Source of the DNA: Vibrio sp. 99-8-1 | GTDB taxonomy: Bacteria; Pseudomonadota; Gammaproteobacteria; Enterobacterales; Vibrionaceae | Assembly: GCF_013114595.1 (NCBI RefSeq) | Contig: NZ_VTXE01000004.1 | Span: forward strand, 62,001-126,000 | Reading direction: 5' to 3' | DNA: 64,000 nt | Shown here: in pieces, positions 36,648-44,100 of the stretch | Numbering within the stretch: position 1 is the first letter of the stretch | Layout: every line of letters starts with the position of its first letter | Notes under the pieces: generated by a model | What the model saw: only the letters and a program-made list of their open reading frames with translations | What the model was told of the DNA's origin: nothing | The model's database searches: none | Position numbers and translations under genes: made by a program

Positions 36648-36733
36648 CAACCTTCGGGTTGGCCGTTTCGTGTGAGCGGTAGTCCTAACCTTGTTCAGTT
36701 CACCACCCAATGATTAGGACCTTTGTGTGGTGA
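36648..36733 (+). promoter_or_regulatory. Structured leader (UUCG hairpin plus pseudoknot) of the 55-aa gene
   Basis: CAACC-TTCG-GGTTG (36648-36661) forms a stem capped by a stable C(UUCG)G tetraloop. Then GTCCTAA (36682-36688) pairs with TTAGGAC (36714-36720), while TCACCAC (36700-36706) pairs with GTGGTGA (36727-36733). The order A-B-A'-B' makes an H-type pseudoknot or two mutually exclusive hairpins. It ends 20 nt before the ribosome-binding site GGAG, so it could control translation of the small gene. Confidence 0.45.
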
Positions 36734-36762
36734 TAATAATTAACCCATCACGCGGAGTCACT

Positions 36763-36930
36763 ATGACCACATCAGATACTTCTCAACCTCATACCGATTT
36801 CTACTTACAAGTGGAAGACTTTGTTTTAAATGCTTGTATCGAAAGCACCACCAATGATGCGCTAAGCAATGAAATACGTTTGTTTTTACTAACGCTGTTA
36901 AACCACCACAAACAGCAAGATCAGCAATAA
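36763..36930 (+). CDS. 55-aa protein with structured leader
   Basis: 55 aa, no family recognised. It begins MTTSDTSQPHTDFYLQVEDF and contains a predicted amphipathic helix (VLNACIESTTNDALSNEIRL) ending in a polar NHHKQQDQQ tail. The ATG at 36763 has GGAG at 36753-36756. No membrane segment or signal is seen. It is monocistronic, with a terminator downstream at 36982-37010. The reading frame, the Shine-Dalgarno sequence and the structured leader together support a real gene. Confidence 0.6.
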   Translation: MTTSDTSQPHTDFYLQVEDFVLNACIESTTNDALSNEIRLFLLTLLNHHKQQDQQ

Positions 36931-36981
36931 AACTAAATAGCACAGCCAAACCCATGTTTGCTTTTACTTGAAGTGATAAAA

Positions 36982-37010
36982 AAGTCCTGCCAATTTTGAT
37001 GGTAGGGCTT
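36982..37010. terminator. Terminator, degenerate copy of the one at 38563-38593
   Basis: AAGTCCTGCC (36982-36991) pairs with GGTAGGGCTT (37001-37010) through two G-U pairs. The loop and flanks match the terminator at 38563-38593 almost base for base. Confidence 0.7.
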
Positions 37011-37161
37011 TCTTTATGTGTAAGGTGTCTATCCTTGCGAGTTTTATTGCAAGCTATTAATGTGTCTGATTTTGCAAGCTTTCTAACAAGCTGTTGCCCC
37101 TTTTCTTTTTACAAGGCTTTAGCTTATCGGTTTAACAAAGAATCTCTCAGTTTTGTTCATG

Positions 37162-37530
37162 TTAACGGTTAATGACTAACTCTAATAATGGTGATAGCAA
37201 CAGTAGAGAAAATAATAATGTCAGCATCGAAGGAATGGCTTCTTTCCAAGTGTCAAATTTAAAATGAAAGTACATTGCCCCTATGGAAGTTAAAGCAATT
37301 AATCCCGCACCAAAGGCGCTTAGTAGCGACTCTTCTGTAATCATACCTACTAGCATTCCTATCGCACCAGTCGCTTCAATTATCCCGACAGCAACCATTG
37401 AAGCTCGATTGAGGCCATACTTATAAAAAAAAGCTAATTGAGGTTCATATACGGCTTTAATCCATCCCAGTATCTTGATGGAACTTGCAAACAGAAAAAA
37501 TGTAATCAGCAACCCTTGAATAATCAACAT
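37162..37530 (-). CDS. DoxX-family membrane protein
   Basis: 122 aa with four predicted membrane segments. The family pattern is seen in the N-terminal FASSIKILGWI, GIIEATGAIGMLVGM in the middle, and GAMYFHFKFDTWKEAIPSM near the C-terminus. DoxX-like proteins are membrane subunits associated with quinone or thiosulfate chemistry, often without proven function. It is divergent from the LysR gene, with about 100 nt between the starts, so LysR probably regulates it. Confidence 0.85.
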   Translation of the reverse strand: MLIIQGLLITFFLFASSIKILGWIKAVYEPQLAFFYKYGLNRASMVAVGIIEATGAIGMLVGMITEESLLSAFGAGLIALTSIGAMYFHFKFDTWKEAIPSMLTLLFSLLLLSPLLELVINR

Positions 37531-37611
37531 AAGTTTATCTCCTCGTTATTTGATGTCGATATTTAAGCATTCCAATTTCGTCTTTAGTAGACTAGTATTT
37601 GACTTATTAAT

Positions 37612-37626
37612 ATTCCAAATTGGAAT
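37612..37626 (+). promoter_or_regulatory. LysR-type T-N11-A operator
   Basis: ATTCCAAATTGGAAT (37612-37626) is a perfect palindrome with T-N11-A spacing, five nt before the chosen LysR start and overlapping its ribosome-binding GGA. A half-site ATTCCAA recurs at 37569-37575. Binding would repress lysR translation/transcription and control the divergent doxX gene. Confidence 0.55.
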
Positions 37627-37630
37627 GACA

Positions 37631-38530
37631 ATGGATAAGATTCAATGCCTGACTGTTTTTACTCGTGTTGCTCTTCATGGAACTTTTACTGCTGCTGCGA
37701 ATGAACTAAATATCACTCAAAGTGCTGTTAGCAAGAAAATAGCCTGGTTAGAAAAAGATATTGGCATCACTTTGTTTCACCGTCATGCGCGTGCAATTAG
37801 CCTGACAAATGGTGGTAAACAATATTTGAAGTTAGCCATAAAGTTGACTGAAGAATTGAGTACATTTGAGTCTCAGATAAGGCAGGAGCAAACTATTGTA
37901 TCGGGGACATTAAAGCTTTCAGTGCCTAGTGCATTTAGCGTGCGATTGTTTTCTTCACCACTCAATGATTTTATGAACTTGAATCCGAACTTAACTGTTG
38001 ATGTGTCGGTATCAGACAAGTTTATTAATTTAATTGAGGATGATATCGATATTGCAATTCGAGCAACTTACCTCAAAGATTCAGGATTAAGAGCCAAATG
38101 GTTGATGGATAATCAACTTGTCTATTTTGCGTCAGCTAATTATTTAGCCGATCACCCATCAATTGTTCACGCACGTGATTTAGAGCAGCATAAGTGCCTT
38201 ACCTATGCTCTATCGAATCCATCAAATCTTTGGCGATTCAATGATGGAAAAGAAGAGTTAAAAATAAAAGTTAATGAGTGTTTCAGGAGTGATAATCCTG
38301 AAATGCTAGTGAAGATGGCAAAACTTGGTCAGGGTGTGGCGGCAATGCCTAGGTGGATGATAGAAGAAGAACTGACTTCAAAGGCGTTAACACTAGTATT
38401 AGAGCAGTATCAACCCACTAAATTACCTATGTATATAATCTATAAAGATGTTGATCACCAGCCACAAAGAATTCGTTCATTTATAGACTTTTTATCCGAT
38501 TACTTCATTAAAAACGGAAAAATTAGATGA
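37631..38530 (+). CDS. LysR-family transcriptional regulator
   Basis: 299 aa from ATG 37631 (MDKIQCLTVFTRVALHGTFT), the length and start typical of the family; ATGs at 37550 and 37625 would add a non-homologous extension. The N-terminal helix-turn-helix (~18-40) is AAANELNITQSAVSKKIAWL. The substrate domain (~90-295) includes VVSGTLKLSVPSAF and the FRSDNPEMLVKMAKLGQGVA block usual for the CrgA/AaeR-like subgroup. The T-N11-A site sits just upstream. Divergent from doxX and bracketed with it by two near-identical terminators. Confidence 0.9.
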   Translation: MDKIQCLTVFTRVALHGTFTAAANELNITQSAVSKKIAWLEKDIGITLFHRHARAISLTNGGKQYLKLAIKLTEELSTFESQIRQEQTIVSGTLKLSVPSAFSVRLFSSPLNDFMNLNPNLTVDVSVSDKFINLIEDDIDIAIRATYLKDSGLRAKWLMDNQLVYFASANYLADHPSIVHARDLEQHKCLTYALSNPSNLWRFNDGKEELKIKVNECFRSDNPEMLVKMAKLGQGVAAMPRWMIEEELTSKALTLVLEQYQPTKLPMYIIYKDVDHQPQRIRSFIDFLSDYFIKNGKIR

Positions 38531-38562
38531 CTATTGAATAAACAAAGTACAGAACCTTAAAA

Positions 38563-38593
38563 AAAGCCCTGCCAATTTCGATGGCAGGGCTTT
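38563..38593. terminator. Bidirectional terminator between lysR and xds
   Basis: AAAGCCCTGCC (38563-38573) and GGCAGGGCTTT (38583-38593) form a perfect 11-bp stem with A and T tracts on both sides. It serves the convergent lysR and nuclease genes. Confidence 0.85.
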
Positions 38594-38630
38594 ATTTTTC
38601 AACTAACTGTTGAAAGCTAAGTGAGTTAGG

Positions 38631-41240
38631 TTATTTGCGGCGACGCCACATACCTAGACCAAATAGCGACAATAGAGCGCCAAGGCCAAGAGAACCACCG
38701 TAAATGTTCAGTTCTAGAACTGCTGGATCATGGTCCGATGCACGGAAGTGATCTTGGTACGAAGGTAGGTCACCTTTGTACTTAGTGGTGTAGTCAAACA
38801 GTGTTGATTCGCCACCATTGATATGCCAATCCGTTGCATCAACAACTTTGTCTTTTAGGCTATCACTGATCAGTAGGTGATCCAGTGCGCCAACTTCGTC
38901 GTTGTATGAGTAACTCCAGCTATCTGGGTGAATCATGGCAACTGCATTGATGTAACCATAGTTTTGAGTGATTACGGCACCTTCGTCACCAAACTGAGGA
39001 ACACCTGCGATAGATGTGTTACGCGCTGCTTTGATCTCTTTGCCATATTTCTCTTGGCTGTAGTCCGTCAATATCAGCATTGGGTCTTCCATGCCGTATG
39101 AGTTCATATCACCTAAGATAACTTTATGACCTTTGATTTTATTTAGAGCATCACCAAGGGCAACAGCGGCAGCTACACGGAAGTTCTCACAAGAACCTTG
39201 CTTATCTGCGTCTTTGCCACCTTGACCACCTTGGTCGATTGGTGCTGCATCTTCCCAACATTTAGAGCCTTTTGACTTAAAGTGGTTAATCGCAACAGTA
39301 ATTTTCTCTTTGCCGCCTTTCACTTTAAAGGTAGGTGCTAACGTGTCACGCTGGTAGTTTTTACCGTCTTCGATGACTTTGCCATCGGCATCCAATACTT
39401 CAGGCGCTTGTTGGCTTGGCATTGGGATTACGCGGCTCTGCTTCAGCTTAACTACTTTCTTACGGTAAATAACACCCGTTGTGATTGAGTCTGTGCCTAC
39501 TGAGTCAAGTTGGTCTTTTTTACCATCATTGTTTGAGTCGATAGCAACAAATGTATATTGCTTCTTCTTATCAGCGATGTTGGCGTTGATGTGATCAACC
39601 AATTGACGAATCGCGGCACCGTCACCAAAACCGTTGTTTTCAATTTCCATCAAGCCGATGATATCAGCGTCTAAACGGATAATGGCATTAACAATTTTCG
39701 CTTGCTGAATTTCGAACTCTGCTGCCGACTTAGCACCACGGTTGCTACCAAATTGGTTGCTGTCGCCGCCGTATGGAGAGTTGAAGTAGTTAAGTACGTT
39801 AAACGTTGCAATACGTAGGTCACCTTCATCGAGATCTGGTGCGCTAGTACGGTCATCATTGTGTACAAAATTGTATGCATCAAGCTGATTGGTGGCGATA
39901 ATGCGGTAATCACCATAGCTGTAGCTAATTACACCTTCTAGACCAACCACGGTGTCATCAATACGGATGTAGTCTTCTGTCGAACCATCTTGGTCAATAT
40001 CAGTGCGACCAAACTCAGGGTAGTAAGGTATCTCACCGTTGCCTGCTTTTTGATCCGATTCAACAATCAATCGACGTTGAGCGTTTTCTTCTGTTTGAGC
40101 TTTCGCTTCTTCAGAGCCAGCAACAAACTGCTGGTTTGGTTGCATACTGATGCGGCCTTGAGCAAGAACCATGTTGTTTCTGCGTGAGCCGTAGTCGTAA
40201 CCGAATGTACGAGTCACACGCATATCCAACGCTTCAGTCGTTGACACTAACATGCCTTCGTAACGCTCTAAGGTTTCATCAAAGTTGCTATCAGAAGGTA
40301 GGATTTCAATGTCGGTAGCGATTGGTGCTGCTTGCTCACCCTGTTTTACCCATTGGTTTGCTTCTGTTTTAAGTTGAGTATGGTTGTAAAATTCTTGAAC
40401 TTTACCTTTAACACAAACCACATCACCAGGCTTGAACTCAGAGCTAGATAGGTTGGTATGAACAAACAAACCTTCAGAAGTGTTTGGATCATAGTCATTT
40501 TCTAGTGCTTGTAGGTAGAACCCTTTGGTTAAACCTGTTGTTACTGCACTAACAACCCCTTTCACGAAGTAGTCTTCAGTCGTAACGAAAGGATAGCCGT
40601 TGATAAATGGTGAAGATGAACCGGAACCTTGGATCTCTTGGATAGAGGTGAAAGTCGGTGTTGCACCATCTTGGGTACAGGCAAATGGTTCAGGTAGTTC
40701 ACCCGCTTCTAGTGATCCTAAGCCAGAGAAATCGTTGATAGGTTTCACTGTCCATTGTGATTCGACATAGCTGCTTGATGGTGTCATTGCGTCTTGGTTA
40801 CGGACAAGGGTTTTATCCTTACCAAAATCAACATCACCCATTACACCGATAATATCGTGAACAGTGCCATCGGCGTTTAATAAGGCGATTGGGTCATCAC
40901 CGTTAAAGTTTACAACACCGCCATTGGTTTCATCTGCTTTGGCTTTTAGTTCTGCAGAGGCACGGCTGTCGGAAGTCACAATTACCAATACATCATTTGC
41001 CGCAATAGATTTGCCAGCAAGTGACAGTGTTTGTCCCCATGTACCGCCACCATTACTTGATTTGGCTAAAGTGTATGCGTCAAGAGATTGTGCCGTATCA
41101 CCGGTATTTGCGATTTCAATGGCTTTATTGTAACCACTACCTTCTACGTATTCGGAGATGATAATGTCAGCCATTGCTGGAGCAGTTAGAGTGGCACCTA
41201 TCGCTAAAGATAGTGCGCTGAGAGTCATTCGGGTATCCAT
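38631..41240 (-). CDS. xds: ExeM/NucH-family extracellular endonuclease (Xds-like)
   Basis: 869 aa secreted nuclease. The signal peptide covers about residues 1-24. A lamin-tail domain (~25-160: IISEYVEGSGYNKAIEIANT) comes first, then an OB-fold region (~205-320). The endonuclease/exonuclease/phosphatase domain (~470-840) has LRIATFNVLNYFN, LMEIENNGFG, VILGDMNSYGMEDP and RASDHDPAVLEL. The C-terminus is a GlyGly-CTERM tail (GGSLGLGALLSLFGLGMWRR), processed by rhombosortase and exported by type II secretion in vibrios. V. cholerae Xds has the same length and layout and degrades extracellular DNA for nutrients and biofilm release. A CRP-like site lies 46-61 nt upstream. Confidence 0.88.
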   Translation of the reverse strand: MDTRMTLSALSLAIGATLTAPAMADIIISEYVEGSGYNKAIEIANTGDTAQSLDAYTLAKSSNGGGTWGQTLSLAGKSIAANDVLVIVTSDSRASAELKAKADETNGGVVNFNGDDPIALLNADGTVHDIIGVMGDVDFGKDKTLVRNQDAMTPSSSYVESQWTVKPINDFSGLGSLEAGELPEPFACTQDGATPTFTSIQEIQGSGSSSPFINGYPFVTTEDYFVKGVVSAVTTGLTKGFYLQALENDYDPNTSEGLFVHTNLSSSEFKPGDVVCVKGKVQEFYNHTQLKTEANQWVKQGEQAAPIATDIEILPSDSNFDETLERYEGMLVSTTEALDMRVTRTFGYDYGSRRNNMVLAQGRISMQPNQQFVAGSEEAKAQTEENAQRRLIVESDQKAGNGEIPYYPEFGRTDIDQDGSTEDYIRIDDTVVGLEGVISYSYGDYRIIATNQLDAYNFVHNDDRTSAPDLDEGDLRIATFNVLNYFNSPYGGDSNQFGSNRGAKSAAEFEIQQAKIVNAIIRLDADIIGLMEIENNGFGDGAAIRQLVDHINANIADKKKQYTFVAIDSNNDGKKDQLDSVGTDSITTGVIYRKKVVKLKQSRVIPMPSQQAPEVLDADGKVIEDGKNYQRDTLAPTFKVKGGKEKITVAINHFKSKGSKCWEDAAPIDQGGQGGKDADKQGSCENFRVAAAVALGDALNKIKGHKVILGDMNSYGMEDPMLILTDYSQEKYGKEIKAARNTSIAGVPQFGDEGAVITQNYGYINAVAMIHPDSWSYSYNDEVGALDHLLISDSLKDKVVDATDWHINGGESTLFDYTTKYKGDLPSYQDHFRASDHDPAVLELNIYGGSLGLGALLSLFGLGMWRRRK

Positions 41241-41655
41241 CTTTTACCTCGTATTCCTTTCGCCATGTATCAGTACATATTGAAAGGTGATTTTTATCAC
41301 ATTAAAAATAACTACATTAGAAATAACCTGCATAGTGTTGGGTATTTCTCTGTTAATTCGAAACAGTTGCGTCATTAATTGGGAGCAACAACGCATTCAT
41401 ATAGTTAATATTTCGTACGAAAACGTATTATCAACAGTAAAGGTTATAAATCAGTTGCATTGTTGTGACATGACAATGAATCCGCAAAGAGTAAATGAGA
41501 CTACTTAATGTGATTTCTTGATGATGATCAGATGAATAGCGGTGATAAACAACAAAGTTACGGTGGAGAATATGCAAAAGATGTGATATTTATCGTAAAA
41601 CTAACTAGTTAACATTTATGTAACACGAGCAGGGTGTTGGAGAGGACGAAGGGTT
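41241..41655. other. Divergent intergenic region between xds and the amidotransferase gene
   Basis: 415 nt. It holds a CRP-like site (41286-41301) on the xds side. A 73-codon open frame at 41287-41508 is not supported (no ribosome-binding site, no family). No other feature is seen. Confidence 0.5.
41286..41301 (-). promoter_or_regulatory. CRP-like site upstream of xds
   Basis: GGTGA-N6-TCACA matches CRP at 9 of 10 core positions, centred about 53 nt before the xds start codon. The position is unusual for a class II site, but carbon-dependent control of this nuclease would be sensible. Confidence 0.4.
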
Positions 41656-42363
41656 ATGGGGAAAAAGAAGGTCGCCATCTTATTGTGTGATGATCATTAT
41701 CCAGAAGCGATTGAGCAGTTTGGTGACTATAGTCAAACATTAGCAAAGCTATTTGATGATGGGTTTGAACTGTATGGAAGTTGGAACTGTTATCTTGATG
41801 AGTTTCCAACTGCCAATCAGCAGTTAGAGGCCGATATCTGGCTGGTGAGTGGAAGTAAATACAGCGTTAACGATGATGATAGTTGGGTTGCTCAGCTAGA
41901 GCAATTAGTCAAACAGTTGGACGAGAAACAGAAGCGACTATTTGGTATCTGCTTCGGCCATCAAATGATCCATAAAGCTTTGGGGGGCAAAGTAGAACAA
42001 CGGAAAGAGGGGTTTGCCGTGGGGCTGAAACCCGTCTACATTGATGATTTCTCATCACTGCCATTGAGTGGTGAATCACTTCTGTTTATGCATCAAGAAG
42101 AGGTCACATCGCTAGGGAAAGGCTTTCGACGAATTGGTTATAGTGAACACTGCGAAAATGCAGTGACCATCGACCAAAAAGGCAACTTAACCGTGCAGTA
42201 TCACCCTGAGTTTGTCATCGATTTCTTTGCATTATTGTGTCAACGGGTTGAGTTTGATAATAAACAGGCTATTGTGGAAGCTTGTTATCAAGGAAAAGAG
42301 CGTTATCACCGTCAAAGCTCCAATTTTATCAAGGCATTAAATCACTATTTATTGTCTGTTTAG
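41656..42363 (+). CDS. Class I glutamine amidotransferase-like protein
   Basis: 235 aa. The GATase1 fold has the nucleophile in GICFGHQ (Cys99) and the catalytic His-Glu in QYHPEF near residue 187. This stand-alone subfamily (similar to GuaA's amidotransferase domain or gamma-glutamyl-GABA hydrolases) has no synthetase partner here. The start at 41656 has GGACGAAGGG upstream. The gene precedes the Cys-rich microprotein by 41 nt, so the three genes 41656-43507 probably form a small operon. Confidence 0.82.
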   Translation: MGKKKVAILLCDDHYPEAIEQFGDYSQTLAKLFDDGFELYGSWNCYLDEFPTANQQLEADIWLVSGSKYSVNDDDSWVAQLEQLVKQLDEKQKRLFGICFGHQMIHKALGGKVEQRKEGFAVGLKPVYIDDFSSLPLSGESLLFMHQEEVTSLGKGFRRIGYSEHCENAVTIDQKGNLTVQYHPEFVIDFFALLCQRVEFDNKQAIVEACYQGKERYHRQSSNFIKALNHYLLSV

Positions 42364-42404
42364 GCGAGTAATTTTGGCCAGTAATAACGCCTAGAGAAAA
42401 TGTA

Positions 42405-42596
42405 ATGAAAAAATGTTGTGGGAATTGCCGACAGTTTATTCGTTCTTCAGGAAAGCCTGTTGACGTATGTGGTGCGTGGGGAAACCCAACCACAGCAAAC
42501 CGTGTGGCTTGTGATTTTTGGATGGGAATAAAAACGAAAAAGTCAGCCACAACGATTGGCAATGACGTAACGGGCAGTAAAGGGACAGCAGTATGA
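42405..42596 (+). CDS. Cys-rich microprotein, coupled to the M14 peptidase gene
   Basis: 63 aa with five cysteines in the first 37 residues (KKCCGNCRQF, VDVCGAW, RVACDFW), consistent with one zinc site; no family recognised. The C-terminus is polar and probably flexible. The start at 42405 has GAGAAAATGTA-type purines upstream. Its TGA (42594-42596) overlaps the peptidase ATG (42593) as ATGA, so translation is coupled. That coupling and the conserved-looking Cys spacing support a real protein. Confidence 0.65.
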   Translation: MKKCCGNCRQFIRSSGKPVDVCGAWGNPTTANRVACDFWMGIKTKKSATTIGNDVTGSKGTAV

Positions 42597-43507
42597 TGCA
42601 ACATCAATACCCGATAGGCGAACAAGGCACACCATGGGGTGAGGAAGAAATAGCCGCTTGGTTTAAGCAAAATTCGATACACCGCAGTTATCATCAACAC
42701 GTCGTCAGTGAAATAGAGGCGCTAGCGCAGCAATTTGATGTGCAGCAATACGGCGCGTTAAGCTACCACGAGTCGCGCTATCCGTTGTTTGCTATTCGAA
42801 ATAAGCAGTGGAACAAAGATAAGCCCGTTGTATTGATAACAGGGGGTGTGCATGGTTATGAAACCAGTGGCGTTCATGGTGCGTTACTGTTTTTGCAGTC
42901 TGTTGCAAACCAGTACACAGAGGTATTTAACTTTCTAGTGGTACCTTGTGTTAGCCCTTGGGGTTACGAAACCATTAACCGTTGGAACCCGAATGCGGTT
43001 GATCCTAATCGTTCATTTTACTCTAACAGTCCGGCAGAAGAGTCGGCGAATTTGATGAACCTTGTTGGTGGCATCGATGAAGAGATACTGATTCATATTG
43101 ACCTGCATGAAACAACGGATACGGATGAGAGTGAGTTTAGGCCGGCATTAGCAGCAAGAGATGGCGTTGACTATGTAGCGGGTGAAATACCGGATGGTTT
43201 TTATACTGTCGGTGATAGTTTAAAACCTCAAGCTGACTTTCAAAAAGCGGTGATAGAGTCGGTATCGAAGGTGACACACATTGCAGAAGCCGATGCGCAA
43301 GGGGAGCTTATTGGCTCGCCTATTGCTCAGTTTGGTGTGATTTACTATCCAATGGAGAGTCTTGGTTTGTGTGGTGGAATGACCGATGCTAAGTACCATA
43401 CCACGACAGAAGTGTACCCGGACAGCGCTCAGGTAACCGATGATGAATGTAATCAGGCTCAGGTCGCCGCTATTACTGGTGCTCTGGATTACGTTTTAGC
43501 TCAATAG
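42593..43507 (+). CDS. M14-family zinc carboxypeptidase-like protein
   Basis: 304 aa cytoplasmic peptidase of the M14 family. The zinc ligands are H-x2-E in GGVHGYETSG (His87, Glu90) and His in HIDLHETTD (His168 or His172). Additional M14 features are the CVSPWGYETINRWN block with the substrate-binding Asn/Arg and VDPNRSF. There is no signal peptide. Substrate is not clear; the family includes succinylglutamate desuccinylase-type amidohydrolases as an alternative. It is coupled to the Cys-rich microprotein and follows the amidotransferase. Confidence 0.8.
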   Translation: MMQHQYPIGEQGTPWGEEEIAAWFKQNSIHRSYHQHVVSEIEALAQQFDVQQYGALSYHESRYPLFAIRNKQWNKDKPVVLITGGVHGYETSGVHGALLFLQSVANQYTEVFNFLVVPCVSPWGYETINRWNPNAVDPNRSFYSNSPAEESANLMNLVGGIDEEILIHIDLHETTDTDESEFRPALAARDGVDYVAGEIPDGFYTVGDSLKPQADFQKAVIESVSKVTHIAEADAQGELIGSPIAQFGVIYYPMESLGLCGGMTDAKYHTTTEVYPDSAQVTDDECNQAQVAAITGALDYVLAQ

Positions 43508-43532
43508 GTACTGCCAAGCTAAAGGCCAAACG

Positions 43533-43877
43533 CTAAGGTTTGGCTTTTAGTAATTCTTGCAAGCCGCCACCGTTAAATACACGAGTGTAGCCAACTTGTT
43601 TTAAGTAGCGTAGTGCTTGGCCTGAACGGTTGCCACTTCGGCAATACACTACGATCAATCGGTTTTTATCGACATTATTAAATGCAGTGGTTACCGTATT
43701 CAATGGGTAATTTATAGCATTATCTAAGTGACCATCGGCAAACTCTTGTGGAGTGCGAACATCCACTAATAAAGCACCTTGATCGATCAGTTGCCATGCT
43801 TGTTCGGCACGTTCCGATGCTTGGGCAAAGAATGCACATAGTGATAATACAATGACGGTCAGTTTTTTAAACATCAC
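43533..43877 (-). CDS. Periplasmic rhodanese-domain protein
   Basis: 114 aa with a signal peptide (MMFKKLTVIVLSLCAFFAQA). The rhodanese fold has LIDQGALLVDVRTPQEFADG and the active-site loop VVYCRSGNRSGQAL with Cys near residue 80. It is the length of E. coli PspE, a periplasmic thiosulfate sulfurtransferase. Monocistronic, convergent with the M14 peptidase gene, 25 nt apart. Confidence 0.85.
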   Translation of the reverse strand: MMFKKLTVIVLSLCAFFAQASERAEQAWQLIDQGALLVDVRTPQEFADGHLDNAINYPLNTVTTAFNNVDKNRLIVVYCRSGNRSGQALRYLKQVGYTRVFNGGGLQELLKAKP

Positions 43878-44049
43878 TCAAATGACTCCGATACTGGTGA
43901 AATAAGCGGCAGATTATATAGAAGTATTTACTATAGAATCGCGTGATAGGTCAAAATTTGAATGAATTAACACCATATTTAGATAAAAATTCAGCAGTGA
44001 ACGCTGTAACTGTTTATTTATCAATTGGTTATATGGTGTCTTTTTGCGC

Positions 44050-44100
44050 GATAATCTGCTGGCAATGATAATCTGCTGTAAACGATAACCTGCTATTGGC
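44050..44100. repeat. Three tandem 17-bp repeats at the amylase 3' end
   Basis: GATAATCTGCTGGCAAT (44050-44066), GATAATCTGCTGTAAAC (44067-44083) and GATAACCTGCTATTGGC (44084-44100) lie in tandem. The third overlaps the stop codon of the minus-strand amylase gene (44093-44095). Confidence 0.75.

Larger units (their letters stand above)
36119..36762. other. Intergenic region: island edge and structured leader
   Basis: About 640 nt without a gene. From left to right: AT-rich sequence with a small hairpin ACATCCT/AGGATGT at about 36204-36226; a tRNA 3' end (36250-36277) and its terminator (36284-36311); sequence with hairpins ACTGG/CCAGT near 36491-36508 and a GCATTTAAATGC palindrome near 36535; then a UUCG hairpin (36648-36661) and a pseudoknot-like element (36682-36733) leading the 55-aa gene. 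Confidence 0.6.

Noticed and set aside
41287..41508. 73-codon open frame upstream of the amidotransferase gene
   Set aside because: No ribosome-binding site, no recognisable family, and AT-rich leader composition with a CRP-like site at its start.
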